From assembly GCF_019236475.1 (NCBI RefSeq), contig NZ_JAFAIX010000004.1:124001-188000 (forward strand): a DNA stretch of 64,000 bases. Reading direction: 5' to 3'. The position numbers were made by a program, and so were the translations under genes. The notes beneath the pieces are model-generated. The model had not been told where the DNA came from. It searched no databases and saw only the letters and a program-made list of their open reading frames with translations. Source of the DNA: Chitinophaga sp. (GTDB taxonomy: Bacteria > Bacteroidota > Bacteroidia > Chitinophagales > Chitinophagaceae). Positions 8,712-18,400 of this stretch are shown in pieces (within the stretch, counting starts at the first letter, position 1; every line of letters starts with the position of its first letter).

Positions 8712-9833
8712 TTATTTAGAAGTTACTAATACAGCCGTTTTTTCATCCGCACCAGCAAGTATTTCAATGTAATCAAGCGTCTTTATGCCCACGTTCACAA
8801 CTGTCTTTTTATTCTTACCGTTTATTCGTATCCAGATGCTGTCGTCATCCGTTAATGCGCTTCTTGGCAGCACAAGGGCATTATTTTTTGTTTGTACGAT
8901 TATGTTTGCTTCAATTGAATTATGTATGAAAGTTGCCGATACGGGCTCTGTAAAATGTGCGTCAATTCGGAATGTTTGATCTGCCTCATTCATGACAGGA
9001 TAGATGCGGGTAACAGAGGCCTTATAAATTTTCCCGCCAGTGACATCTGTTTGTAACAAAACCTCTTGTCCTACTCTGATTTTATCAATATCCTGTTGGT
9101 CTACCGCTAACCGGATTACGCGGTTACTACTATCTCCTATTAATGCTACTATTTCATTTGCCCTTACGGCTTCCCCTTCTTCTTTTAATGTTTGGAAAAC
9201 CACTCCATCCCGAAGGCTATTGATAAAGTAGTTTTTTAATTCATCCTTGGCCCCAGTAAGCTGACTTCCAGCGGAACTATAAGCAACTCGTGCCTCATTT
9301 AAAGCGGTATTATATTTCTGTTCAGCACTTTTTTTCTGGTTCAATGATTCCAGATAGGTGCTGTAAGTATTATCCAGGTTACTTTTGGAGCCAATTCCCT
9401 GATCCCATAAGTTTTTCCAACGATGATAATTAACGGAGTCATTTTGATATTTTATGATGGCATTTTGTAAGGATAATTTTAGATCATTGAGGATGGGGGA
9501 ATTGCTGGAAAGATTTAGCTGTGCTATATCATAATTCTTAGCAGCAGCATCCAATTTTGCGGTGGCCGCAGTATTACGAATGACATATATCACCTGTCCT
9601 TTGTGAATGATGTCTCCATCCTTTACCATCTTTTTTATGATGGTACCGTTACTTAATGCGTATAAGTTATACTCGTTTTCTGATGTAATCTTCCCAGAAG
9701 CATAGACTGTTTCTATTATATCCTTTCTCGTTGGATAAATCACTGTGGGATTATTGCAACCCAATATCACCAGTGTTAATACTAATATGATAGACATTCT
9801 TTCGGCACATTTTACTATGTTAATTGTAAACAT
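8712..9833 (-). CDS. Lipoprotein periplasmic adaptor (MacA/HlyD-like membrane fusion protein)
   Basis: The protein has 373 residues with a lipobox-type signal (LTLVILGC, Cys near residue 26). The order is a beta-barrel and lipoyl half (SENEYNLYALSNGTIIKKMVKDGDIIHKGQVIYVI), a long alpha-helical hairpin (about 85-200), the second lipoyl half and a C-terminal beta-barrel and membrane-proximal domain. This is the adaptor that links an inner-membrane ABC exporter to an outer-membrane channel. No TolC-like gene is present here, so the outer-membrane partner must be elsewhere. It is first in the operon with the permease (9-base gap) and ATPase. Confidence 0.9.
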   Translation of the reverse strand: MFTINIVKCAERMSIILVLTLVILGCNNPTVIYPTRKDIIETVYASGKITSENEYNLYALSNGTIIKKMVKDGDIIHKGQVIYVIRNTAATAKLDAAAKNYDIAQLNLSSNSPILNDLKLSLQNAIIKYQNDSVNYHRWKNLWDQGIGSKSNLDNTYSTYLESLNQKKSAEQKYNTALNEARVAYSSAGSQLTGAKDELKNYFINSLRDGVVFQTLKEEGEAVRANEIVALIGDSSNRVIRLAVDQQDIDKIRVGQEVLLQTDVTGGKIYKASVTRIYPVMNEADQTFRIDAHFTEPVSATFIHNSIEANIIVQTKNNALVLPRSALTDDDSIWIRINGKNKKTVVNVGIKTLDYIEILAGADEKTAVLVTSK

Positions 9834-9855
9834 GAGAGATAACCTAATTTTTTGA

Positions 9856-9863
9856 CAAAATTA
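9856..9863 (-). promoter_or_regulatory. Possible -7 promoter element for the MacAB-like operon
   Basis: On the minus strand the bases read TAATTTTG, matching the Bacteroidota -7 consensus TAnnTTTG, 23 bases before the adaptor start. No TTG lies at the expected -33 distance, so this is only a partial match. Confidence 0.35.
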
Positions 9864-9994
9864 TTTAGTAGCCTTTTTGTTCTGAATGATATTGATCAGA
9901 TAAAGTAATGATTTTTATCAATTAAAAACTAAATGATATGTATAGTTGGATTTATAAATATTGCTATTTTATTATATGTGATCGAGATGTGCTA

Positions 9995-10978
9995 TTACTT
10001 TGATTTCTTCTTAAAATACCCTCTCAGCAAGAAGTTATGTTTTAAGGCTTCTAGGTCTTCACTCAGTTTAGCACTAGCAGAATCAAGGTTATTGATGGTG
10101 CCTTTCAAAGCCGCACCAGCGGCTTCATCCTTTAAAAGCACATGGATGATGTTATCACTGTTTTTGTTGAGTGCATCGGTGGCCTGTTTGAGATTAGCGG
10201 CAAAAGCGGTCAGGTTATTTACTGTTTCCTCTAATCCTGCAGCACTTTTGTTTATTTTGCCATAGATGACGGTATCTGAAAGCAGCTTGTTAATCAAGGT
10301 GCCTTCCTGGTTCAGGTGCTCTGAGAAGGTCCTGAGATTGTTTAACATCTCAATGCTGGTGGCAGATGTGGTCTTGAAATTGGCTACGGATGAACGAACA
10401 TCACTCATAGATTGTTTCAGGTTTCCGGAAAAGGTGGAATCATTCAATAGGGTAGTAATGGTACCGTTGCCATTCAGGATGCGGGTGGTGATTTGTTTTA
10501 AATTATCTGTTATCTGTAAAACGTTGTTGCTGGCTGAGTCCAGAACAGCCATCATATCTTTGGAGCCAGGCGCTTTCCTGCCGTTTAGTAAATCATTATC
10601 TTCTATTACAGGACTGTTTTTGGTGCCACCGTAAATAACGATGATTTTATTTCCGATTAGGCCGTCTGTACCAATTTTGACAGCGGAGTTTTTATGGATG
10701 AATCGTCTTGATTTTTTTTCAATGTTCATGGTGATTAATACGATGCCATCATCGGTAAGGTCTATTTGGTTTACGATGCCTACTTTTACGCCGGAGATCC
10801 AAATGTTATCTCCTAATTTCAGTCCATTCACATCGTCAAAGACACCTTTGATAGTAAACTTTCTTTCAAAGGATTTGTGTTGTTCGCCCAGCGTTAGTAT
10901 TCCAGCAACGAATATTACTATTGCGATGAAGGAAAATATCCCTACAGTAATGATATGTTTTCTACTGGCTTTCGTCAT
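9995..10978 (-). CDS. MCE-domain protein, MlaD-like lipid-transfer subunit
   Basis: The protein has 327 residues. One N-terminal membrane anchor (about 10-30, ITVGIFSFIAIVIFVAGIL) is followed by a single MCE domain (about 37-115: FTIKGVFDDVNGLKLGDNIWISGVKVGIVNQIDL ... GNKIIVIYGG). A long helical C-terminus (about 150-310) has heptad-like repeats of LNNLRTF, LEETVNNLTAF and TINNLD. MCE proteins form hexameric rings that pass phospholipids between inner and outer membranes. The gene overlaps the MlaF-type ATPase by four bases and completes an ATPase-permease-MCE set. It is longer than E. coli MlaD, as is usual in Bacteroidota. Confidence 0.93.
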   Translation of the reverse strand: MTKASRKHIITVGIFSFIAIVIFVAGILTLGEQHKSFERKFTIKGVFDDVNGLKLGDNIWISGVKVGIVNQIDLTDDGIVLITMNIEKKSRRFIHKNSAVKIGTDGLIGNKIIVIYGGTKNSPVIEDNDLLNGRKAPGSKDMMAVLDSASNNVLQITDNLKQITTRILNGNGTITTLLNDSTFSGNLKQSMSDVRSSVANFKTTSATSIEMLNNLRTFSEHLNQEGTLINKLLSDTVIYGKINKSAAGLEETVNNLTAFAANLKQATDALNKNSDNIIHVLLKDEAAGAALKGTINNLDSASAKLSEDLEALKHNFLLRGYFKKKSK

Positions 10979-11754
10979 TTATCAATGATAAAATTATAGT
11001 CATAGAAATTTTTTGCTTCAGGGTCACCTGTTGTAAACACTTCTTCGAATGAACCTTCCCGTCTGAATTTTCCATCTACTATTAATGCAATTCTGTCGCC
11101 GGTGTATTTAGCGCAGGTGAGGTCATGTGTGATAATTACTGAGCTGGTTTTATACTTTTGTTGTACATCGTTAATGAGTGCGATGACGTCTCCACATGTT
11201 ATCGGATCGAGTCCTGCAGTTGGTTCATCATATAGCATGATCTCCGGCTGTAATATCAGGGTGCGGGCAATGCCAATTCTTTTCTTCTGGCCGCCAGAAA
11301 GCTCTGCGGGCATCTGGTTAATCACTTCTGATAATCCGACATTATCTAGCACTTTGTTGATTTCATCATCTACTTCCTTTCTGGTTAAATTCCGTTTGTT
11401 TCTCACCAATGGAAATTCCAAGTTCTCTTTTACGGTCATACTGTCATACAATGCACTATCCTGATAGAGGAATCCAATTTTTAACCGCAAGTGTTCCAAT
11501 TCTTTTATATTCAACTGACACACCTCTTCTCCTGTTACTTTAACGGTTCCTTTGTCTGGTTTTAATAAGCCTGCTATCAACTTGATTAGTACAGATTTTC
11601 CACTCCCTGAACGCCCAAGCACGACCACATTTTCCCCTTTATAAAGGTCTAGGTCCATGCCCATGAGTACATCTACTGTATCAAAAGATTTGTACAATCC
11701 CCGAATACTGATAACAGCATCTTGTTTGTCTATTTTTACAGGTCCTTTTTTCAT
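10975..11754 (-). CDS. mlaF: ABC transporter ATP-binding protein, MlaF-like
   Basis: This 259-residue ATPase has Walker A GRSGSGKSVLIK, signature LSGGQKKRIGIARTL, Walker B IMLYDEPTAGLDP and switch VIITHDL. The C-terminal extension after the H-loop (about 220-259) fits the MlaF/Ttg2A group. It energises phospholipid transport between the membranes together with the adjacent MlaE-type permease and MCE protein. It overlaps the MCE gene by four bases and lies nine bases after the permease gene. Confidence 0.93.
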   Translation of the reverse strand: MKKGPVKIDKQDAVISIRGLYKSFDTVDVLMGMDLDLYKGENVVVLGRSGSGKSVLIKLIAGLLKPDKGTVKVTGEEVCQLNIKELEHLRLKIGFLYQDSALYDSMTVKENLEFPLVRNKRNLTRKEVDDEINKVLDNVGLSEVINQMPAELSGGQKKRIGIARTLILQPEIMLYDEPTAGLDPITCGDVIALINDVQQKYKTSSVIITHDLTCAKYTGDRIALIVDGKFRREGSFEEVFTTGDPEAKNFYDYNFIIDK

Positions 11755-11763
11755 ATGCTATTT

Positions 11764-12552
11764 TTATGAAGGGCGGAGCTGATTAACTATTTGTACAATG
11801 ATCATTTCTTCTATAAAAATCAAGAACATGGAAATGACCACTGCCTGATTGGCGGCTTTACCTACTCCTTGCGTACCTTTCTCTGCATTAAATCCCTGAT
11901 AACATCCTATAATGCCAATGGAAAAGCCATATACCATGGATTTAATAACAGAGGCAAATACATCCAGAAAGGAAATACTGGTAAAACCATGTTGGAAGAA
12001 TGCCACAAAACTCGTGTCCTCACTCATATGTACGTTAACGTATGCCCCTACTAATCCGATAAAAGCCATATACAACATCAACATGGGATTCATAAAGGTG
12101 GTCGCGAGCACCCGACTTACCACCAGGAATTTAAAAGGATTGGTGGCGGAAACCTCCATCGCTTCAATCTGTTCTGTAACTTTCATGGAGCCCAGTTCTG
12201 CACCTATATTCGACCCTACCTTTCCCGCCACTATCAAAGAGGTAATTAAAGGCGCCAGTGCCCGTACGAGTGCAATAGAGATGAGTCCGGGCAACCAGGA
12301 AGTAGCGCCAAATGCGGCTAGGGATGGCCTCGATTGTTTGGTGAAAACGATGCCAGTTATGAATCCTGTAAGCGATACCAGCGTCAGTGATCTATAACCA
12401 ATGTTGTAGCATTGTTTAGCTATTTCTCGGAATTCATATGGGGGGCGGAATACTTCGGAAAAGAATCTGGCAATGAACCTGCAAACATGCATTATATCTG
12501 TTAGCAAGACAGTATATATCATGAATATATCTTTTTGCCGGGCAGATTTCAT
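11764..12552 (-). CDS. mlaE: MlaE-family phospholipid ABC permease
   Basis: The protein has 262 residues and five to six hydrophobic segments. Family marks include ALVRALAPLITSLIVAGKVGSNIGAELGSMKVTEQIEAMEV (about 95-135) and the C-terminal GCYQGFNAEKGTQGVGKAANQAVV. It forms the membrane core of an Mla-type intermembrane lipid transporter. It is first in a three-gene minus-strand operon (MlaE, MlaF, MlaD), preceded by a good promoter match. No periplasmic MlaC or outer-membrane MlaA gene lies nearby, which is common for MCE systems in this phylum. Confidence 0.95.
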   Translation of the reverse strand: MKSARQKDIFMIYTVLLTDIMHVCRFIARFFSEVFRPPYEFREIAKQCYNIGYRSLTLVSLTGFITGIVFTKQSRPSLAAFGATSWLPGLISIALVRALAPLITSLIVAGKVGSNIGAELGSMKVTEQIEAMEVSATNPFKFLVVSRVLATTFMNPMLMLYMAFIGLVGAYVNVHMSEDTSFVAFFQHGFTSISFLDVFASVIKSMVYGFSIGIIGCYQGFNAEKGTQGVGKAANQAVVISMFLIFIEEMIIVQIVNQLRPS

Positions 12553-12574
12553 ATGTCAAGTATCTGATTCATTA

Positions 12575-12605
12575 CAAAATTAGAAATGTTTTTTCCCACG
12601 GCCAA
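12575..12605 (-). promoter_or_regulatory. Promoter of the mlaE-mlaF-MCE operon
   Basis: On the minus strand a TTG (12605-12603) and TAATTTTG (12582-12575) are separated by 20 bases. This matches the Bacteroidota primary-sigma consensus TTG-N17-23-TAnnTTTG. The -7 element lies 22 bases before the mlaE start codon. Confidence 0.65.
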
Positions 12606-12626
12606 TGAGAAACATCAAGGTTTTGT

Positions 12627-12640
12627 ATGACTACCGTCAT
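12627..12640. promoter_or_regulatory. FNR-like dyad in the mlaE/universal-stress-protein gap
   Basis: ATGAC-TACC-GTCAT is a perfect 5+4+5 inverted repeat, the geometry of Crp/Fnr-family half sites with a TGAC core. It lies 51 bases before the stress-protein start and just upstream of the mlaE promoter, so it could serve either gene. The assignment rests on shape only. Confidence 0.4.
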
Positions 12641-12691
12641 TATCTAAACTGCAATTTGCTCCTATCTTCATATTCCCAATAAAATAAACAT

Positions 12692-13501
12692 ATGAAATCA
12701 ATTCTTGTTGGTATAGATTTTTCACCGGCAGCACGGAATGCGGCTGCTTATGCTGCTAATCTGGCGTTAATGCTACATGCAGAATTGGTGCTGTTTAACA
12801 TATATACTATACCGGTAACCTACGGCCAGGTTCCGATGATGATACCTGCTGTGGAGATGGAAGGAGATCTGGCAGGCGAACTGAACAAATTAAAAACCGA
12901 ATTGAATATAATCACCCAGGGTAAAATTAATATCAGCTTACAGGTAAAAGTAGGACTCTTTTTTACCGAGCTGGTAAATATGTGTGAAAGTATGCAACCA
13001 TACCTGGTTGTACTCGGTAGCCAAGGCTCTACGGCTACTGAACGATTATTCCTAGGTGGACATACTGTGTATGCCATGAGAAACCTGCCCTGGCCTGTTC
13101 TGGCGGTTCCTGTCAGTGCTCAGTTTGGCGGTATCAAAAAAGCAGGCCTTGCATGTGATCTTCACAGTATAGAAACTGTGCCTGCTGCCAAGATCAAACT
13201 GCTACTCCAGGATCTTCATGCAGTACTACATATCCTGAACGTAGAAAAGAAAAAATATGGAGGACAAGAAACCATTTTGGAATCAATCATGCTGAAGAAA
13301 CTATTCGAAGATATGAATCCGGAATATCATCATTTCCGGAATAACCAAGTGGATGAAACACTGATCGATTTTTCAGAGAAAAATAACCTCGACTTATTAA
13401 TCGTATTACCACAACATCATAATCTATTGGAGATGCTGACGCATAAAAGCAATACTAAACAATTAACAAAGCATTGCCAAATACCGATCCTTGCTTTATA
13501 A
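12692..13501 (+). CDS. Universal stress protein with tandem UspA domains
   Basis: The protein has 269 residues and two UspA domains. The first (about 1-147) begins MKSILVGIDFSPAARNAAAYA and keeps the ATP-binding G-x2-G-x9-G-type loop in VLGSQGSTATERLFLGGHT. The second (about 148-269) is more divergent, with the closing strand IPILAL. Tandem-domain proteins of this type bind nucleotide and respond to starvation or oxygen stress. It is divergent from the Mla operon across a 139-bp gap holding a promoter and an FNR-like dyad. A second protein of the same family is encoded at 37745-38569. Confidence 0.93.
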   Translation: MKSILVGIDFSPAARNAAAYAANLALMLHAELVLFNIYTIPVTYGQVPMMIPAVEMEGDLAGELNKLKTELNIITQGKINISLQVKVGLFFTELVNMCESMQPYLVVLGSQGSTATERLFLGGHTVYAMRNLPWPVLAVPVSAQFGGIKKAGLACDLHSIETVPAAKIKLLLQDLHAVLHILNVEKKKYGGQETILESIMLKKLFEDMNPEYHHFRNNQVDETLIDFSEKNNLDLLIVLPQHHNLLEMLTHKSNTKQLTKHCQIPILAL

Positions 13502-13697
13502 CTTTTATGAAGATTTATAATTAAGATTAGCCAACTAGTCTTGATAATATTCAGCGCGGTAAATTGGGTAACGTTTTTTATATTTAGGCAGACATGATTT
13601 AATGCAAGCTGAGCAAGCCATCAGTTGTCAAATCTGAACTGCTTGTTTAAATTGACCAGTACTGTACACTAATATCAATGACATCGTATCCTTCGAA

Positions 13698-14225
13698 ATG
13701 ATTTTTAAAATTGCGGACCAACCACATGAATTTGAGCAGATTCATCGGCTTAACTACAAACTGTTCACAGAAGAAATTCCTCAGCATCCTATCAATGAGG
13801 AGAAAATATTGATAGACAAATTTCATTTCAAGAATACATACGTAATCGCTTTAAATCAAGACCGCCTAGTAGGAATGGTTTGCTATAACGAGATCCGGCC
13901 GTTCTCCCTCGATGGGAAAATAGAAAACCTGGATGAAAAGATACCTGCTTACTCGCGACTCGCAGAAGTAAGGTTGTTGGGGGTCGAAAAATCAGAAAGA
14001 AAAATTTCCATTGCATATCGACTGCTGCAAAAACTTTGTGCGGAGCTGATAAGCCAAGGAATTGAAACCGCTGTGGTATCAGGAACTACCAGGCAATTGC
14101 CTTTATACACCAAACTAGGCTTTATCCCATTTGGTGATTTGGTGGGCGTACCCGGCGCTTTATATCAACCTATGTATATTCATGTAACTCACCTACGCCA
14201 TGACTTTCGAACAAGTGAACCTTAG
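13698..14225 (+). CDS. GNAT-fold acyltransferase, autoinducer-synthase/FeeM-like subgroup
   Basis: This 175-residue GNAT protein has an N-terminal segment HRLNYKLFTEEIPQHP that resembles N-acyl amino acid synthases and autoinducer synthases more than ordinary N-acetyltransferases. Further marks are the GMVCYNEIRPFSLDGK strand pair, the substrate-positioning stretch YSRLAEVRLLGVEKSERK and the C-terminal LYTKLGFIPFGDLVG. Its end overlaps the start of the class V aminotransferase gene by 26 bases, so the two are translated together. Inference: the pair makes or modifies an amino-acid-derived small molecule. The acyl donor and acceptor are unknown. Confidence 0.82.
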   Translation: MIFKIADQPHEFEQIHRLNYKLFTEEIPQHPINEEKILIDKFHFKNTYVIALNQDRLVGMVCYNEIRPFSLDGKIENLDEKIPAYSRLAEVRLLGVEKSERKISIAYRLLQKLCAELISQGIETAVVSGTTRQLPLYTKLGFIPFGDLVGVPGALYQPMYIHVTHLRHDFRTSEP

Positions 14226-15237
14226 TACCGGACCTGTGAATATTTCCAATGAAGTAAGAGCGGCTTTAGCTGCACCGACCATTTCTCATCGGTCATCCCA
14301 TTTCCAGCAACTGCTGGATGATACTGTGTCTTCCCTATGTAGCCTGCTCTCTGTTCAGCATACATTTATCATGAGTGGCAGCGGTACCCTCGCCAATGAG
14401 GTGATGTTGCATCAAATCAAGACGTTAGGATCCAAGGGATTAATACTCTCTAATGGAGAATTCGGTTCCCGACTAATCCATCAAGCAGAACGAATAGGTA
14501 TACATTTCACTACCTATACACAAGCATGGGGGACGCATTTTGAACTACGCGAAATTGAGAATAGGTTGTCTGAGGGAAATATTGGATGGATACTTTTTTG
14601 TCATTGTGAAACCTCCACTGGAATGATGAATAATCTGAATACGATTGCAGAAATTTGCAGCAAGTACCAGGTGCAATGCTTCGTCGATTGTATGAGTTCA
14701 GTTGGCACGATGGCACTGGATCTCTCGAAGGTAACAATGGCCACTGCCTCTTCTGGCAAAGGTCTGGGAGCCTTTCCCGGCTTGGCGCTCCTGTTTTCAA
14801 ATATCTCCCCATTATCCAATCCGCAAATCCCAGTCTTCCTTGATCTTGCTAATTATGCGGTGAAGAAAAATATTCCTTTTACTATTTCTTCGAATCTTGT
14901 CAATGCGCTACATACTGCTATTGTACAAAAGCAGACCATTGCTCATACGGATATGATTCATCATTATAGTCGTAAGTATTATGATATCATGTACCAGCAT
15001 GCACTCATTCCGTGCAGCGATCAGCATTCAAAAGTCTTTACAGTGGTACTCCCAGACAAAATGAAACCTGTCTTCGTGGATTACATGCAGGAAAAAAATA
15101 TTATCCTAAGTTATGAGAGCGAATATCTGGTAAAGAGAAATTGGGTACAACTGGCAGTATTGGGGTACTATCAGGAAGAACAATTGCATTATGCGGCGAA
15201 TGTATTGGAACAGTGTATGGATCGTATACATAGTTAA
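14200..15237 (+). CDS. Class V PLP-dependent aminotransferase
   Basis: The protein has 345 residues. It has the fold-type I layout of the alanine-glyoxylate / 2-aminoethylphosphonate aminotransferase branch: an N-terminal LSTGPVNISNEVRAAL motif, the cofactor-phosphate segment MSGSGTLANEVML, CHCETSTGMMN, the Asp of CFVDCMSSVG that contacts the pyridine nitrogen, and the Schiff-base lysine in TASSGKGLGAFPG (near residue 187). It begins inside the acyltransferase gene and is probably made from the same transcript. The substrate cannot be assigned. It may convert an amino or keto acid used by the acyltransferase. Confidence 0.88.
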   Translation: MTFEQVNLSTGPVNISNEVRAALAAPTISHRSSHFQQLLDDTVSSLCSLLSVQHTFIMSGSGTLANEVMLHQIKTLGSKGLILSNGEFGSRLIHQAERIGIHFTTYTQAWGTHFELREIENRLSEGNIGWILFCHCETSTGMMNNLNTIAEICSKYQVQCFVDCMSSVGTMALDLSKVTMATASSGKGLGAFPGLALLFSNISPLSNPQIPVFLDLANYAVKKNIPFTISSNLVNALHTAIVQKQTIAHTDMIHHYSRKYYDIMYQHALIPCSDQHSKVFTVVLPDKMKPVFVDYMQEKNIILSYESEYLVKRNWVQLAVLGYYQEEQLHYAANVLEQCMDRIHS

Positions 15238-15419
15238 TGCCATGTGTTGCCAGAAGCTGCTACTCTGTTGGCAGCTTCTAACCTTATTTTTGATAGTGAA
15301 AACTCTGTTTCTGGGGTACCTAATACTCACTGATAGCAAAAGAATTATAAAGATTTACCTCAACTGTGGCCCTCGCTATATATTTTTTTCGATAAATTTG
15401 ATGAAAGAACCTCAAAGTA

Positions 15420-18400
15420 ATGTCAAAGCAAGTTCAATTTCCGATTATTTCTAATGAAACGGTGTTCGAGGAGTTTGTTTGTGATTTATTTAATGCGGAG
15501 TACCCAGAAAAGAAGTTTCAGCGTTTTGGAAAGAAGGGTAACAAGCAATATGGAATAGATATCATCTCTATTTCAGATGGTATCGCGATACAATGTAAAA
15601 AGAAGGAAGTCGATAGGAAAAATATATTAAATGAATTAAAGAAAGATTTTGAATCTTCGGTTAATGCCATCGCCTCATCGGGAATTGAGATTAATAAACT
15701 GATTATTGCGTCCACCTATGATAATAATACGGAACTAAGCATATTTCTAATTGAACTAAAGAAGAAGTATGCTATTAAATATGATCTAATTTATTTAGGT
15801 TGGTCTAGCCTTTCATCAATGGCAGTTAACCATCTGGCTCTCTTAAATAAATATTTTCCAATATACCCTAATAGTAACATCCGTAAGAAGACCTTAATCC
15901 CATTTTATGAACCTCAATCCTTAGTAGGAAGAGAGGAATCTTATGCCGAAATGCAGAAGTATGCTGATAAGTACGCAGTGTTTGTGGTAAGTGGCATAGC
16001 GGGTATTGGCAAGTCTTCCACAACGTCCTGTTTCCTTAGAAATAGAAAGAAAGATTATGATAATATCATTTGGGTGGATGCACAATTGAATAATTTAAGG
16101 AGTGATTTGCTGAATACACTTTCATCTACATTTGATTCGGAGAACGTTGGTAATACCAAACAATTATCTTGGAACGAAATAGTGGAAAATCTAGCATCCG
16201 AACAAGGAAACAACATTATCGTGATCGATGGTGTGGAGCAGATTCATGATGACAGTTTAGATATACTAGATACACTCTGCTCAACCGGTTGGAAAGTTAT
16301 AATAACCTCACGTGTCAAAATTGGCGATTATCCACATGTTCTTCTCTCTGGGTTAAATTACTCATCGGCAGCGGCGTTATTCAGGAGATTTTACACTAAA
16401 GACACGCCAGATGGGATATTGGAAAAAGTGTTTAAGAAAATAGATTATCATCCCCTGTTAATAGAACTTATTGCAAAGTCATCCAACATCGTTCCCAATC
16501 TGGATTTGAAAAAGTTGGACCAACTACTGGATTTACGTAATATAAAGGCCGATCCTTTGCAGACGGATATTCATATTGGGAAACATGCTTCGAAATACTC
16601 AACGGATAGGAATGATAAAATATACAACTATATTCTGCGGTGCTTTACATTATGGGAGCTCTCAGAGAATGAGAAGAAACAATTATTATTTTTCTCTGTT
16701 TTGCCTCAATCAGAGGATATTGACATTACCTTGTTTCTAACTTATACTGCACAGTCTAATAAAAGCTTAAGTGAAATCTGGAATACCCTTATGTCGCTTG
16801 AAAAGAAAGGATGGATAAGCAAAAGAGGGGATAGTTTTGCTATTCACCCCATGATACAGTCTGTAGTACAGAAAAAATTAAAAATTTCGACTAAAAAAAT
16901 AGAATCTTTAATATTTAGTAATACAAAAAGCTTAGGCGCTATTAATGAGGTGAATGCATGGCGATTAGCTGATCATATTACTATTGCAAAAAACATATTG
17001 TATAGCACTAAATTAAGCTATAGGACTGTCATGCTTAGTCAGGTGTTTGGTACAGCCATGCTAAAACTAGGAGACTATACGTTGGCATTGAAACACTACG
17101 AAGAATGTCTAAACTTTTTGATCAAAAATTTTATCTTCGATTTTGATTCACTGGGGACGTTTCTTAATAACCTTGGAATTGCCTATTCCCACTTAGGAAG
17201 ATATGACGATGCAATAGACTCATTTAACCGTGTTTTATTGATTTCTCACCAATATTCAAAAGAGAGCAAAATATCATTAGGTAAGTCATTGGATAATTTT
17301 GCAACTGTTCTTGAGAAGGTCGGATATCACGAAGAGGCATTTAATCTAACGAAGAAGGCCATCCAGATATTTAAGAAATATGGGGCTAAAAAAGAACTAG
17401 GTATTGCATGTATTAACATTGTATCTTCCTATTTACACAAGAACTTGATTGATAAAGCTAAATATTTTTGGAGGATAGGATATGCCCTCCAAATGCAATA
17501 CTTGCCCGATAGTCCATATCTTTCAGATGCTTATAATCACCGTGGGCTTATTTACTTAAAAGATAATATGCCAAGACATGCCATTTGGTTTTATAAGAAG
17601 TCGCTAAGCATTTATAAGGAAGAAAGAAATCCTGATATTATTGGGTTAGGCTACTCAAATCTTGCACTCGCCTATTTACAGGCCAATGATCTACCTTCTG
17701 CCAAATACAGTTTGGATAAGGCATTAGCACAATATCAAAGTATGTCCATAATTAACTGGCATAATAATGCGCAGATAGAGGAACTTTACGGTCACTATTA
17801 TACGAAAACTGGTCAAGTAGAAGCCGCAATTAAATGCTTCAGTACTTCGTTGGCTCTGTTTAGGCAATTCCTTAACCCGGGGCATTTTAAACTCAAGGAG
17901 CTGGCTTCATTATTAAATAGGTTGAAGTCACGGAAGGGATTGAAATTAATTGATAGAATTAATTTTAGTGAGAATTTAACCGCCTTAACAGAGAATATAG
18001 ATATTGTTACAAAAATAATACAAAGTATCATCGATGAATATGGAGCGGTAAAAGGATTAGGAAATGGAAATCCAGGACTAGAGAGCTTTTTGCATGACTA
18101 TATTTTCTTTTGTTTCTCAAAATCATGCAAGAGTTTTTTAGCTGTTGCAAATCTTATAAAAAGCAATATCCCTGAAGATGCAATGGTTATTTTATATAAT
18201 GTTTATAGAAATTACTTAAATATTTTGGTTACAAGGGAGAGTGCTGAATCGGTGGTTTTTTTCATTGAAACTCCGATTAAAGTTGCCAAAGGTCTATATA
18301 AGGCTAAGATGAATGAAATGGGAATTCCTGAGGTAGGGATTTTCATAGATAGTAAAAAGAATAAAGAATTTGAGCTTTATCCATCCTTATCTAAAATGGT

